A program made the translations under genes and the position numbers. The notes under the pieces are model-generated. The model was not told where the DNA came from and ran no database searches. It saw only the letters and a list, made by a program, of their open reading frames with translations. From NCBI GenBank assembly GCA_036307185.1, contig JAXJYC010000064.1, positions 42,412 to 106,411 on the forward strand: a stretch of DNA of 64,000 nucleotides, given 5' to 3'. Below, in pieces: positions 43,556 through 53,014 of the stretch (position 1 is the stretch's first letter; each line of letters opens with the position of its first letter). This DNA comes from SVEL01 sp017381055. Its GTDB lineage: Bacteria; Bacillota; Clostridia; Lachnospirales; Lachnospiraceae.

Positions 43556-44605
43556 CTATGTTGCTTCTTGTAAAATAGGTATAATAACCTCGATACTTGT
43601 TCCTCCATCTTCAGCTGTCAATACTTCAATTTTACCATTTAATAAAGCAACTCTCTCCTTCATCATATCTAATCCAAAACCTGTATGTAAAGATTGCTTA
43701 TTTTCTTCGCTTTCCTTTTCTATACCTATACCATCATCTTTAATATTTAAATAAATATTATCAGAATCATATTTAAAAACAATGTCTAGTTTCTTACCTT
43801 TTGAATGTTTTATACTATTATTTGTTGCCTCTTGTACAACTCTAAATATAGTAAGCTGCATAATGCTTGGAAGTACATTTGGTGTTCCCTCAACATTAAA
43901 TCTTATTTCCATATTAGTTCTTGATTTAACATCATTAATAAAGCTTTCTAATGTAACATTTAATCCTAAATCATCAAAAGACATTGGTCTTAAATCATAA
44001 ATAATATTACGCATTTCGCTTATAGCTTCTCGTAGATTACGGGACATAATTTCCAATTCTAATTTTGCTCTAATACCGTCCACATCCATAATTTTAGAAC
44101 AAATCTCACATTTATGAACTAAATTTGTTAATACCTGAACAACTGAATCATGTAAATCTCTAGCAATACGACTTCTTTCGTTTTCTTGCTGTTCTAATAT
44201 CTTCATACCATAAGTAGTATCTTCATAATATACACTTTCAATATACTCATCTTCTATGTCAATATCATTTATTTCAACAGGCTGGCCTAACGCTTCCCTA
44301 ATTGCTTGAATATCCTCCTCAAGCTCATTAGCACTTTCTGTTAAACTAGCTACTGTTTCTTTTAGTTCTTCTTTATGAGACAATAACTTATCAATCTCTT
44401 GCTTTGCGAAATCATTTTTCTTCTGTCTAGGAGAAAAAATTTCGAAGGCAGTATCTACATCCTGAGCTATCTGCTTTATCATAGCATCAATTTGTTCTAT
44501 CTCAATATTTAGCTTATTAACCTTTGTAACTAAGATAATCTTCTCATCTGATAACATTTCTAATCGTTTAAGAAGATACTCTTCCGCTTTACTTATGTCC
44601 GACAT
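43556..44605 (-). CDS. DegS-like sensor histidine kinase
   Basis: A 349-residue cytoplasmic kinase. The N-terminal half is coiled coil (about 1-110, as in the DegS sensor domain). A HisKA_3 motif follows (ERSRIARDLHDSVVQVL, phospho-accepting His152), and then a GHKL ATPase with VVQEATNNSIKHSK, NIKDDGIGIE and GFGLDMMKERV. There are no membrane helices. With the downstream regulator it forms a DegS/DegU-type pair. The upstream ribosome-binding site is weak. Confidence 0.94.
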   Translation of the reverse strand: MSDISKAEEYLLKRLEMLSDEKIILVTKVNKLNIEIEQIDAMIKQIAQDVDTAFEIFSPRQKKNDFAKQEIDKLLSHKEELKETVASLTESANELEEDIQAIREALGQPVEINDIDIEDEYIESVYYEDTTYGMKILEQQENERSRIARDLHDSVVQVLTNLVHKCEICSKIMDVDGIRAKLELEIMSRNLREAISEMRNIIYDLRPMSFDDLGLNVTLESFINDVKSRTNMEIRFNVEGTPNVLPSIMQLTIFRVVQEATNNSIKHSKGKKLDIVFKYDSDNIYLNIKDDGIGIEKESEENKQSLHTGFGLDMMKERVALLNGKIEVLTAEDGGTSIEVIIPILQEAT

Positions 44606-44798
44606 TACTTAACCAATCCCTCTTATTAAACTAATAATAAAAATAAACCTACTTCGCCATTTTCTTTATAATATCATACTTTTTGCTATAATAACAGTAC
44701 CTTTTACCTAAAATCTCTTAAAAAAATCTTTATTATTCACTAATTTTATTATATACTTATAATAGTATGATGTATTTGAAAGGATAAGGGCATAAATA

Positions 44799-45746
44799 AT
44801 GAAGAAAAACAAATTAGTACAAGCTGCTGCTTTATCTACTATAACTGTTGGTACAATATATGCAATTAATAAAACTATATCTATTTTTGCCAATGCTGGT
44901 GCTGCTTTATCTAATCCTAAAGGCTTACAGTTCCAGTGGAGATTTGGTAATATTTTCTATACAAAACAAGGAGAAGGAAAACCTATTTTACTTATCCATG
45001 ATTTAACATGTGGTAGTAGTGACTTAGAGTGGAAATCTATTGTAAATACTTATGCTAAAGATCACACTGTTTATACTATTGATTTACTTGGATGCGGACG
45101 CTCTGATAAACCTGCTATGACATACACAAACTACATGTATGTTCAGCTTATTTCTGACTTTATTAAGAATGTTATAGGCCATCGTACAGATGTATGTGTT
45201 ACTGGTAGTTCATGTTCTATGGTACTTATGGCTTGTTTCAATGATGACACATTATTCGATAAGATTATGTTAATTAATCCTTCGCATATTGAATCTCCAT
45301 CATCAAGCAAGATTAATACAAAATTATCTAAACTTTTACTTGAAATGCCACTTATAGGTACACTAATCTTTAATATAAAAAACACAAGACAAGCTTACAG
45401 AAATTTGTTTGAAACAAAGTATTTCTACAATCCGTTTGCTGTAAGACATAGCTTTGTTAAAAATTATTATGATGCATCTCACTTTGGAACTAATACTTCA
45501 AAATACTTATTTGCAAGTATTGATGCTAATTATACAGGAATCAATACATCTAGAGCTGTTAAGGATATTAATAATAGTATTTATATTTTATCAGGTGAAT
45601 ATGATGACCATAGTCGTGAAATTTCTGCAGATTACTTAGAACTTAACCCTTCTATAGAGGTTTCGACTATAAATAAAACAAAGCATTTACCACAGCTTGA
45701 GAATCCAAATGCCGTGTTAAATGCCATGTCAATTTTCTTTAATTAA
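44799..45746 (+). CDS. Alpha/beta hydrolase with N-terminal hydrophobic segment
   Basis: A 315-residue alpha/beta-fold hydrolase. It has PILLIHDLTCGSSDLEW (oxyanion-hole strand), YTIDLLGCGRSDKP, and a nucleophile elbow VTGSSCSM with Ser138 probable. The elbow has Ser instead of the final Gly of GxSxG. A C-terminal KHLPQLENP provides the catalytic His. Residues about 8-36 may act as a membrane anchor or signal. A TATAAT lies at 44758-44763. The substrate is unknown. Confidence 0.85.
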   Translation: MKKNKLVQAAALSTITVGTIYAINKTISIFANAGAALSNPKGLQFQWRFGNIFYTKQGEGKPILLIHDLTCGSSDLEWKSIVNTYAKDHTVYTIDLLGCGRSDKPAMTYTNYMYVQLISDFIKNVIGHRTDVCVTGSSCSMVLMACFNDDTLFDKIMLINPSHIESPSSSKINTKLSKLLLEMPLIGTLIFNIKNTRQAYRNLFETKYFYNPFAVRHSFVKNYYDASHFGTNTSKYLFASIDANYTGINTSRAVKDINNSIYILSGEYDDHSREISADYLELNPSIEVSTINKTKHLPQLENPNAVLNAMSIFFN

Positions 45747-45753
45747 ATTTTGA

Positions 45754-46497
45754 TTATTTAATAGGCTCCTTCGCTGGAGTTCCCGCCTTTCGTGGGAATG
45801 ACTTCGGAGTAGCCTTTTCTTTTTCTATAAAAAGAAGTACTCTATTTAAATCTGAAGTAGGAACCATATACTCTAGCTGGTTTATAATTTTACCGCCCAT
45901 CTTTTCCACAGCCTTCATAGATTCCTTGACCTCTTCTCCACAATCTCCAGCTTTATACGAAATAAAACTTCCTCCGACCTTAACAAAAGGTACACAAAAC
46001 TCTGATAATGTAGCAAGGTTTGCTACTGCTCTAGACACACATATATCAAACTTTTCTCTAAACTGTGGATTTCTTCCGAAATCTTCACTTCTTCCGTGGA
46101 TAAAATCAATTCCTTCAAATCCTAACTCATCACTCACTTCCTTTAAGAAGTTAATACGTTTATTCAATGAATCAAGCAATGTTATATTTATATTAGGGAA
46201 TGCAATCTTTAAAGGAATTCCTGGAAATCCTGCTCCTGTTCCAATATCTATTATGCTAATTCCATTAGACAAATCATCTTTATCCACAACCTTTACAAGA
46301 GCTAAGCTATCTATAAAATGTTTCACTATAACCTCATTAAACTCTGTTATAGCTGTGAGATTCATTACCTTATTCTTTTCCACAAGCATCTCATAATATT
46401 GTATAAATTGATCAATTTGTTTCTCAGATAATTCAATACCTAATTCCTCTAAGCCTTTATAAAATATTTTAAGACCTTCCTCATATATCTGGCTCAT
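45754..46497 (-). CDS. rsmG: 16S rRNA (guanine527-N7)-methyltransferase RsmG (GidB)
   Basis: A 247-residue SAM-dependent enzyme that methylates G527 of 16S rRNA. It has IIDIGTGAGFPGIPLKIAFP (SAM motif I), LLDSLNKRINFLKEV and CVSRAVANLATLSEF. The tail KATPKSFPRKAGTPAKEPIK is typical of the family. The gene is last in the mnmE-mnmG-rsmG order, 19 bases after mnmG, with AGGAGG before ATG 46497. It ends 7 bases from a convergent gene. Confidence 0.96.
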   Translation of the reverse strand: MSQIYEEGLKIFYKGLEELGIELSEKQIDQFIQYYEMLVEKNKVMNLTAITEFNEVIVKHFIDSLALVKVVDKDDLSNGISIIDIGTGAGFPGIPLKIAFPNINITLLDSLNKRINFLKEVSDELGFEGIDFIHGRSEDFGRNPQFREKFDICVSRAVANLATLSEFCVPFVKVGGSFISYKAGDCGEEVKESMKAVEKMGGKIINQLEYMVPTSDLNRVLLFIEKEKATPKSFPRKAGTPAKEPIK

Positions 46498-46516
46498 CTT
46501 TGCCTCCTAATCATTA

Positions 46517-48403
46517 CTACTGCTTATTCTGTTTCATATAAACAAGAAGAACTGAAATATCAGCTGGTGATACTCCCGAAATTCTCGAAGCTTGTCCAAT
46601 AGACAATGGCTTATACTGATTAAGCTTCTGAGTGGCTTCCTTTCTAAGTCCTGATACCATATTGTAATCAAAATCTGGACTTAACTTCTTTCCTTCAAGC
46701 TTTTTAAACTGCTCTACCTGATGAAGCTGTCTCTTAATATATCCATCATATTTAATATTAATATTTACCTGCTCAACAACATCTGCTGGAATATCTGGTC
46801 TATCTACATCAATTGGAGCTAATATCTCATATGATAATTCTGGTCTTCTTATAAGCTCAGCTAAGTTACTTCCTGTCTTAAGTGGTTCACTTCCATGCTC
46901 CTCTAAGAACTTCTGCATCTTACTATTAGCACCTACAGGAATATTTGTTAATCTCTCGATTTCTGAATCTATTAATCTTCTCTTTTCCTCTAGCTTAGCA
47001 TATGCTTCATCACTAATAAGTCCAATCTTATGACCAATAGCTGATAATCTTAAATCTGCATTATCCTGACGAAGAATAAGTCTATACTCAGCTCGTGATG
47101 TCATCATTCTATATGGCTCAAAGCTCTCCTTTGTAACCAAATCATCAATGAGCACACCTATATAACCTTCTGAACGATCTATTACTATCTGCTCTCTTCC
47201 AAGTACCTCTAACGCAGCATTTATACCTGCTATAAGTCCCTGTGCAGCAGCCTCTTCATATCCCGAACTACCATTAAACTGTCCACCACTGAATAATCCT
47301 TTTATATTCTTAAACTCCAATGTTGCAAGAAGCTGTCTAGCATCTATACAATCATATTCAATAGCATATGCATTTCTTACTATTTTTACATTTTCAAGAC
47401 CTGGAACTGTTCTATACATTGCATACTGAACATCCTCTGGCAATGAACTTGACATTCCTCCAAGATACATTTCATTAGTATAGATTCCTTCTGGCTCAAC
47501 AAAAACTTGATGTCTATCCTTATCAGCGAATTTCATAACCTTATCCTCAATAGAAGGACAATATCTTGGACCTGTTCCTTCTATCATACCAGAGAATAAT
47601 GGACTTCTATCTATATTATCTTTAATAATATTATGTGTTTCCTCATTTGTGTAAGTAAGCCAGCAAGATACCTGATCCTTCTGAATAGAATCAGGATCTG
47701 TTGAAAATGAAAATGGTACTACTCTCTCATCTCCAAACTGCTCTTCCATCTTAGAAAAGTCAATACTTCTCTTATCTACTCTAGCTGGAGTTCCTGTCTT
47801 AAATCTTCTAAGTTCTATTCCAATATTCTTTAAGGACTCTGTCAAATAGTTAGCTGCCTGCAAACCATTTGGACCTGTATAAGTACTTACATCACCATAT
47901 ATACATCTAGCCTTAAGATATGTACCTGTACAAAGTACAACAGCCTTTGCCTTATATATTGCTCCAGAATACGTCTTAACGCCTGTAACTTTACCATCCT
48001 CAACTAAAATATCAGTAACCTCTCCCTGACGAATAGTAAGATTATCAGTATTTTCAAGAGTCATTCTCATAAATCTTGTATAATCCTGCTTATCTGCCTG
48101 GGCACGAAGAGAATGTACAGCTGGACCCTTAGACTTATTAAGCATTTTAGACTGAATAAATGACTTATCGATATTCTTACCCATCTCTCCGCCTAATGCA
48201 TCAATTTCTCTAACTAAATGTCCCTTAGAACTTCCACCTATATTAGGATTACAAGGCATTAATGCTATACTATCAACACTAACAGTAAACATAATTGTAG
48301 AAAGTCCTAATCTAGCACTAGCAAGGGCTGCTTCACAGCCTGCATGACCTGCTCCAACTATTACCACATCATATTCTTCTTCAATAAACTTCTTATCTGA
48401 CAT
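46517..48403 (-). CDS. mnmG: tRNA uridine-5-carboxymethylaminomethyl(34) synthesis protein MnmG (GidA)
   Basis: This 628-residue FAD enzyme modifies the wobble uridine of several tRNAs together with MnmE. The FAD loop is VIVGAGHAGCEAALASARLG near the N-terminus. MPCNPNIGGSSKGHLVREID and PRYCPSIEDKVMKFADK are family signatures, and the C-terminal helical domain (SGVSPADISVLLVYMKQ) is complete. The length is typical. The ribosome-binding site is weak. Confidence 0.98.
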   Translation of the reverse strand: MSDKKFIEEEYDVVIVGAGHAGCEAALASARLGLSTIMFTVSVDSIALMPCNPNIGGSSKGHLVREIDALGGEMGKNIDKSFIQSKMLNKSKGPAVHSLRAQADKQDYTRFMRMTLENTDNLTIRQGEVTDILVEDGKVTGVKTYSGAIYKAKAVVLCTGTYLKARCIYGDVSTYTGPNGLQAANYLTESLKNIGIELRRFKTGTPARVDKRSIDFSKMEEQFGDERVVPFSFSTDPDSIQKDQVSCWLTYTNEETHNIIKDNIDRSPLFSGMIEGTGPRYCPSIEDKVMKFADKDRHQVFVEPEGIYTNEMYLGGMSSSLPEDVQYAMYRTVPGLENVKIVRNAYAIEYDCIDARQLLATLEFKNIKGLFSGGQFNGSSGYEEAAAQGLIAGINAALEVLGREQIVIDRSEGYIGVLIDDLVTKESFEPYRMMTSRAEYRLILRQDNADLRLSAIGHKIGLISDEAYAKLEEKRRLIDSEIERLTNIPVGANSKMQKFLEEHGSEPLKTGSNLAELIRRPELSYEILAPIDVDRPDIPADVVEQVNINIKYDGYIKRQLHQVEQFKKLEGKKLSPDFDYNMVSGLRKEATQKLNQYKPLSIGQASRISGVSPADISVLLVYMKQNKQ

Positions 48404-48434
48404 CTCACTACCAACTTTCCATATTTGTAATAGG

Positions 48435-49817
48435 TTATTTACCCATACAGAACTTACTAAATATCTTATCTACCAAATCATCTTCTATCGCTTCACCAAC
48501 TACTCTTCCAAGTAATTCATAAGCATTCATCAAATCTATTGTATAAAAATCTTCAGGCATTCCAGCTTCAACTGAATTTAAAACTAGCTTCATACTTTCA
48601 TAAGCCTGGCTTATATCATTTTTTTGTCTTGCATTTGTAATAAATACTTCATCATTAAATTCAAGCTCTCCATTAAAGAACATATCCTTAATAGATTCCT
48701 CAAACTCTGTTATACCTGTCTGATTCTTTGCAGAAATATTTATAACAGGAATATTATCATCAATCGCAATATCTTCTCTTGTAACCTTAGTCACTAAATC
48801 TGACTTATTAAATAATACAATAGCTTTTCTTCCTTTGATAATTTCCATTATGTCTTTATCATTATCATCTAATTCCTTAGAAGAGTCAATAATATATATA
48901 ATCAAATCTGCATCAATAGCTAAATCCTTAGCTTTCTTTACACCAATACTCTCAACTACATCGCTTGTATCTCTAATACCAGCAGTATCTATGATATTTA
49001 AGCTTATTCCATCTATATTAATATGCTCTTCTAATGTGTCTCTTGTAGTACCAGCTATATCTGTTACAATAGCTCTGTCTGTGCCTACTACAGCATTAAG
49101 GAATGAAGATTTACCAGCATTCGGTTTACCTAATATAACAGTCTTAATTCCTTCGGAAATAACTCTACCATTATCAGAAGCCATAATAAGTTTATTTAAT
49201 TCATCAATAATATTTTTTGTAATATTACAAAGCTTATCATCATATCCATCCAAACTCATATGCTCTGGATCATCTAAAGCCGCTTCAATAAATGCTATTT
49301 CATTTAAAATACTATCTCTTATCTCTTTTATCTTTGTAGATATTCCACCCTTTAACTGGCTAACAGAATTAGATAAAGCATACTCATTTTTAGCATTGAT
49401 AACATCTATAACAGCTTCTGCTTGTGATAAATCAATTCTACCATTTAAAAATGCTCTCTTAGTAAACTCACCGGCATCTGCAGGTCTAGCACCATTCTTT
49501 AATATAAGACCTAATACCTTCTTAAGTACAATTACACCACCGTGACAATTTATCTCAACAACGTCCTCACAAGTATAAGTGTTAGGTCCACGCATTACTG
49601 AAACTAATACTTCATCTAACACATTATCTCCATCTACAATATGTCCAAAATGTATAGTATGAGATTTAACTTCTTTTAATTTCTTTCCTGTCTTTACAGA
49701 TCTAAATATCTTATCAGCAATGTCAATAGCTTCATCGCCACTGATTCTAATTATTCCAATACCTGAATTACTCATAGCTGTCGCAATAGCAGCTATTGTC
49801 TCTGTTTCAAATCTCAT
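48435..49817 (-). CDS. mnmE: tRNA modification GTPase MnmE (TrmE)
   Basis: A GTPase partner of MnmG. It has an N-terminal folate-binding domain (ETIAAIATAMSNSGIGIIRI), a central helical domain and an inserted G domain with GKPNAGKSSFLN, IAGTTRDT, DTAGI and NKSD. The C-terminus is FCMGK, with the conserved Cys. The start is set at ATG 49817 (MRFETETI), 460 residues, with AAAGG nine bases upstream; an open extension of 14 codons reaches 49859. A 300-nt inverted repeat lies upstream. Confidence 0.97.
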   Translation of the reverse strand: MRFETETIAAIATAMSNSGIGIIRISGDEAIDIADKIFRSVKTGKKLKEVKSHTIHFGHIVDGDNVLDEVLVSVMRGPNTYTCEDVVEINCHGGVIVLKKVLGLILKNGARPADAGEFTKRAFLNGRIDLSQAEAVIDVINAKNEYALSNSVSQLKGGISTKIKEIRDSILNEIAFIEAALDDPEHMSLDGYDDKLCNITKNIIDELNKLIMASDNGRVISEGIKTVILGKPNAGKSSFLNAVVGTDRAIVTDIAGTTRDTLEEHINIDGISLNIIDTAGIRDTSDVVESIGVKKAKDLAIDADLIIYIIDSSKELDDNDKDIMEIIKGRKAIVLFNKSDLVTKVTREDIAIDDNIPVINISAKNQTGITEFEESIKDMFFNGELEFNDEVFITNARQKNDISQAYESMKLVLNSVEAGMPEDFYTIDLMNAYELLGRVVGEAIEDDLVDKIFSKFCMGK

Positions 49818-49876
49818 CTCTATCATCCTTTCCAGAATTATATAGCTTAAAATATTCAATCATATTTTTATCAAAA

Positions 49877-50177
49877 TAAAATTTCAAAAGTCCTATCATA
49901 AACTAAATTTATCAATTTTTCAAAGTTGTACTATTATTTTTACGGTAGCGTAGAATATTTAGATTTTCTTAATACTTTGCACATAACTAGTGATTTTTCA
50001 ACACGATGTTGAAAAAAGGCGAACAGCACCTTGGATGGTGTATGTGAGCCGGTCACGTCATATTATTAATGACTAAATCAAAGTATTTAGAAAATCAAAT
50101 ATTCGTAGCATGTAAAAATAGTAGCACAAACTTTGAAAAAATGATACCCAAACCTTAATAGGACTTTGGAAATTTTA
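49877..50177. repeat. Long imperfect inverted repeat with branched, hairpin-rich centre
   Basis: This fills nearly the whole jag-mnmE gap. The outer arms match 19 of 20 (TAAAATTTCAAAAGTCCTAT at 49877 against the complement ending at 50177). The inner arms (49911-49979 against 50079-50144) match over about 65 bases with a few mismatches and bulges. The 99-base centre has CACATA/TATGTG (49980-49985, 50041-50046). That stem encloses a perfect 10-bp hairpin (49994-50016) and a small CACC/GGTG hairpin, and a 5-bp hairpin at 50057-50073 follows. No ORF. It is either a structured RNA or a MITE-like element; class and strand are unknown. Confidence 0.8.
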
Positions 50178-50187
50178 ATTAGACATT

Positions 50188-50215
50188 AAAAAAGGCTGTA
50201 ACATTTTACAGCCTT
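50188..50215 (-). terminator. Rho-independent terminator after jag
   Basis: On the minus strand AAGGCTGTAA and TTACAGCCTT form a perfect 10-bp stem with a 4-base loop, followed by six T. It ends the rpmH-jag operon and separates it from the inverted-repeat element and mnmE. Confidence 0.92.
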
Positions 50216-50223
50216 ATACTTAA

Positions 50224-50874
50224 TTATTTCTTTAATAAAACAACTACATGTCTAAATGGCTCTTCACCTTCACTCTTAGTTGTTACATATCTATCATTCT
50301 GTAATGCTGAATGAATTACTCTTCTCTCATATGGATTCATTGGCTCTAAAGAAACTGGTCTCTTTGTTCTCTTTACCTTAAATGCAATATTCTTAGCAAG
50401 ATTCTCAAGAGTTTCCTTTCTTCTCTCACGATAATTCTCTGTATCAAGCTTTACTCTTAAATACTTATCGCTCTTCTTATTTACAACAAGACTTACAAGA
50501 TACTGTAACGAATCAAGTGTCTGTCCTCTCTTACCGATAAGAACACCCATATCATCTCCAACTAAGTCAACATCTACAGACTCCTCTGTAATATTAACAT
50601 TAATCTTTACAGTTAAATTCATAGCAGCGAATACCTTTGAAAGGAACTCAACGATAACAGCTTCAATATCAGCTGGAGATTCAGAAACAACAATAATTTC
50701 TTCTTCCTTAACTCTTGCATTTATTTTAGCTGGCTTACTTCCAATACCGATAAAACCAGAGCTTCCCTTCTCGATTACTTCATATTCTACTCTATCACTT
50801 GTAACACCAAGTTCAACTGATGCCTTTGTTAAAGCGTCTTCTACATTCTTACCTGTAAATAACTGAAATTCCAT
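50224..50874 (-). CDS. jag: RNA-binding protein Jag (KhpB), Jag-N/KH/R3H
   Basis: A 216-residue RNA-binding protein with a Jag-N domain (VEDALTKASVELGVTSDRVE), a type-II KH domain (DLVGDDMGVLIGKRGQTLDS) and a C-terminal R3H domain (LEPMNPYERRVIHSALQ). It is linked to cell elongation and envelope functions in other Firmicutes. ATG 50874 (MEFQLF) is preferred, with GGGAGG seven bases upstream. It follows yidC directly, as in most Firmicutes. Confidence 0.95.
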   Translation of the reverse strand: MEFQLFTGKNVEDALTKASVELGVTSDRVEYEVIEKGSSGFIGIGSKPAKINARVKEEEIIVVSESPADIEAVIVEFLSKVFAAMNLTVKINVNITEESVDVDLVGDDMGVLIGKRGQTLDSLQYLVSLVVNKKSDKYLRVKLDTENYRERRKETLENLAKNIAFKVKRTKRPVSLEPMNPYERRVIHSALQNDRYVTTKSEGEEPFRHVVVLLKK

Positions 50875-50891
50875 TTTCATTCCTCCCAATA

Positions 50892-52328
50892 CTATTTATT
50901 ATTCTTCTCATTATACTGTTTTACCATATTTGCCTTTGATGCAATTCCACCCTGCTTATATGTTGTCTGCTTCTTTGCAGTATTATCAACATTTGCATCA
51001 TTCTTAATATTCTTAGCATTATAATTAGCTGACTGTGAAATAGTTGAACCAGCTACTCCATACTTTTCAGCCTTCTTGCTCTGCTTTTCCATATTAACCT
51101 TGATAATATCCTGTACATCTACCTTCTCAAAATAGCTGTTAATAAAGAACTGCTGACCAATTTGGAATACTGAACCAATTACCCAATATAAACCTAAACC
51201 TGATGCAAACGAATAACAGAAGAAGGCTGACATAATTGGGAACATAATGTTCATTGTCTTAAATGAAGAAGCCATTGGATTATCTTCCATTGCTGGCTGT
51301 GCCTTAGTAGCAAGATGTGTACTATACCACTGTGTTAATGCAGATAATAATGGAATTAAAAGTGCCCACCAAACACCAACTTCCTTCTCCTGTGAAGGTG
51401 AACGGCTTAAATCAATACCTGCAAATGTGTAAATCTTACTAATCTTCTTATGTGAAGTTTCCATATCCTCATAATTATTATTAATTGTAGTAATAGCTAC
51501 AGCTAATTCTGTATCAGATATTTTAGCATACTTTTCAACTAACTCTAAATCCTTCTTATCACAAGACTCTTTAATCTTATTCCATTCTTCATCTGAAATA
51601 CTAATTAAACTTTCAATTATTTCTAATGAGTCATTCTTTAAAATACTCATCTCAGACCAAGCATCTCTACTTGTATCAAGCTTTGCCTGCTGTCTCTTAT
51701 ACTGATCTGATAATAAATTATATACATCCTTTGCTGTAGTATCCTTACCATCAGCATAATAAGCCTTTACAATCTTATTAAAATCTTTTTTCTTTTCAAA
51801 ACCTTCAACTTTATTATCTACCATTACGTTATTGATAGAATTAAGTTCACTATACTCATCCATTGAATCATATACACTATTCGCAGCCTGTGTATAAATA
51901 TCTTTTACATCACCTACATGATTAGGAATTGCACTAATTACACCGTAAAGAGCTAATAAAATACACATCTGTAAAAGCATTGGCATACATCCACCTGTTG
52001 GAGATGTACCATATTTCTCATATACTGCTCTAGTTTCATTATTCATAGCCATCATAGAGGCCTGATCATTTTTTCCCTTATATTTATTTCTAATTGCCTG
52101 AAGTTCAGGACTCATAAGAGAAGATAACTTAGTAGTTTTCTGCTGTTTGATAGTCATTGGTATCATTAATAACTTAATAATTAATGTAAAAACTATAATG
52201 ATTAAACCAATATTTGCTATACCTACTTTATCAAAAATAGTGTATAAAATATTCATTACTACACCGAGCAAATCTGCTATCTGTTTAATGATAGGAAAAT
52301 CTGCACATGATAATAACATACCTGACAT
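50892..52328 (-). CDS. yidC: Membrane protein insertase YidC (Oxa1 family)
   Basis: A 478-residue insertase. The Oxa1 core is visible: FTLIIKLLMIPMTIKQQKTT with the adjacent SPELQAIRNKYKGKNDQASM, CMPMLLQMCILLALYGVI, and later ALTQWYSTHLATKAQP and FPIMSAFFCYSFASGLGLYW. Between the second and third core helices (about residues 140-290) there is a long, charged insertion that most Gram-positive YidC proteins lack. No lipobox signal is seen at the N-terminus. The C-terminal tail is basic (KANMVKQYNEKNNK), consistent with ribosome binding. Confidence 0.95.
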   Translation of the reverse strand: MSGMLLSCADFPIIKQIADLLGVVMNILYTIFDKVGIANIGLIIIVFTLIIKLLMIPMTIKQQKTTKLSSLMSPELQAIRNKYKGKNDQASMMAMNNETRAVYEKYGTSPTGGCMPMLLQMCILLALYGVISAIPNHVGDVKDIYTQAANSVYDSMDEYSELNSINNVMVDNKVEGFEKKKDFNKIVKAYYADGKDTTAKDVYNLLSDQYKRQQAKLDTSRDAWSEMSILKNDSLEIIESLISISDEEWNKIKESCDKKDLELVEKYAKISDTELAVAITTINNNYEDMETSHKKISKIYTFAGIDLSRSPSQEKEVGVWWALLIPLLSALTQWYSTHLATKAQPAMEDNPMASSFKTMNIMFPIMSAFFCYSFASGLGLYWVIGSVFQIGQQFFINSYFEKVDVQDIIKVNMEKQSKKAEKYGVAGSTISQSANYNAKNIKNDANVDNTAKKQTTYKQGGIASKANMVKQYNEKNNK

Positions 52329-52339
52329 TTTTGTCCTCC

Positions 52340-52558
52340 TTATGGAACAGGGTCATATCCACTATGCTTTGAAAATGGATGACACCTTAATATTCTTTTT
52401 ACTGATAAATAAGTACCCTTGATAGCTCCATACTTTTCTAAAGCTTCTATGGCATACATAGAACAAGTGGGAGTAAATCTACAATGTGTATTTCCCTTAT
52501 AAGGTGAAATGAATTTCCTATAAAAACGAACTAATCCAATTAACATTCTTTTTATCAT
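52340..52558 (-). CDS. yidD: Membrane protein insertion efficiency factor YidD
   Basis: A 72-residue protein with the complete family pattern: LIGLVRFYRKFISPYKGN, CRFTPTCSMYAIEALEKYG, RILRCHPFSKHSGYDPVP. It sits between yidC and rnpA as usual and is thought to help YidC and Sec insert proteins into the membrane. Confidence 0.96.
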   Translation of the reverse strand: MIKRMLIGLVRFYRKFISPYKGNTHCRFTPTCSMYAIEALEKYGAIKGTYLSVKRILRCHPFSKHSGYDPVP

Positions 52559-52620
52559 CTCAAGGCTACCCTCCGACCCTTAGGTCTAAAATCGTCTGTT
52601 ACACAGAATCCACATATCTA

Positions 52621-52959
52621 CTATATATGGACTGCTATTTTATGCATTCTACATAAATGCAAAAAAGCACTCTCAATCTCTGCAAAGTTCTTTCCCTTTG
52701 CTGTTGTTCTTGCTATTACAATAATGTTTAAACCACTATTAAACATATTTGTATTAAGTCTGTATGATTCTCTTATAAGCCTGGCTAATCGATGTCTTAC
52801 TACACTATTACCTACCTTTTTACTAACTGATATACCAAGCTTAGACTTCCCGTCAGGATTTTCACTAACATACATAACTAAATACTTATTGGCATAGGAT
52901 TTACCATTTTTATATATAGCTTGAAATTCACTGTTACTTAACGAATTAATATTTCTCAT
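52621..52959 (-). CDS. rnpA: Ribonuclease P protein component
   Basis: A 112-residue basic protein subunit of RNase P, required for 5' maturation of tRNA. It has NSEFQAIYKNGKSYANKYLV at the N-terminus and the RNA-binding signature GNSVVRHRLARLIRESYR. It lies downstream of rpmH, separated by an attenuator-like hairpin, and has GAAAGG before ATG 52959. Confidence 0.96.
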   Translation of the reverse strand: MRNINSLSNSEFQAIYKNGKSYANKYLVMYVSENPDGKSKLGISVSKKVGNSVVRHRLARLIRESYRLNTNMFNSGLNIIVIARTTAKGKNFAEIESAFLHLCRMHKIAVHI

Positions 52960-52974
52960 TCCTATACCTTTCTA

Positions 52975-53005
52975 AAAGAAAAAGCCACATAAAACTTATG
53001 CGGCT
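52975..53005 (-). terminator. Internal terminator/attenuator between rpmH and rnpA
   Basis: Minus strand: AGCCGCATAA and TTATGTGGCT (one G-U pair) form a stem around a 3-base loop, followed by TTTTTCTTTT. It lies 10 bases after the rpmH stop and 16 before rnpA. It would keep L34 mRNA in excess over rnpA mRNA. Confidence 0.8.
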
Positions 53006-53014
53006 CAAGCTAAT

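Noticed and set aside
45765..45825. Hairpin-like sequences at the 3' end of rsmG as a separate terminator or repeat
   Set aside because: They encode the Pro/Lys-rich tail typical of RsmG, and no T tract follows.
48835..49545. Long open frame of 236 codons on the plus strand inside mnmE
   Set aside because: It is antisense to a certain GTPase gene, is very Ser/Ile-rich, has no ribosome-binding site and resembles no protein family.
49877..50177. 6S RNA as an identity for the inverted-repeat element
   Set aside because: 6S RNA is a shorter single hairpin with an open bubble; here the arms are longer and the centre carries several hairpins.
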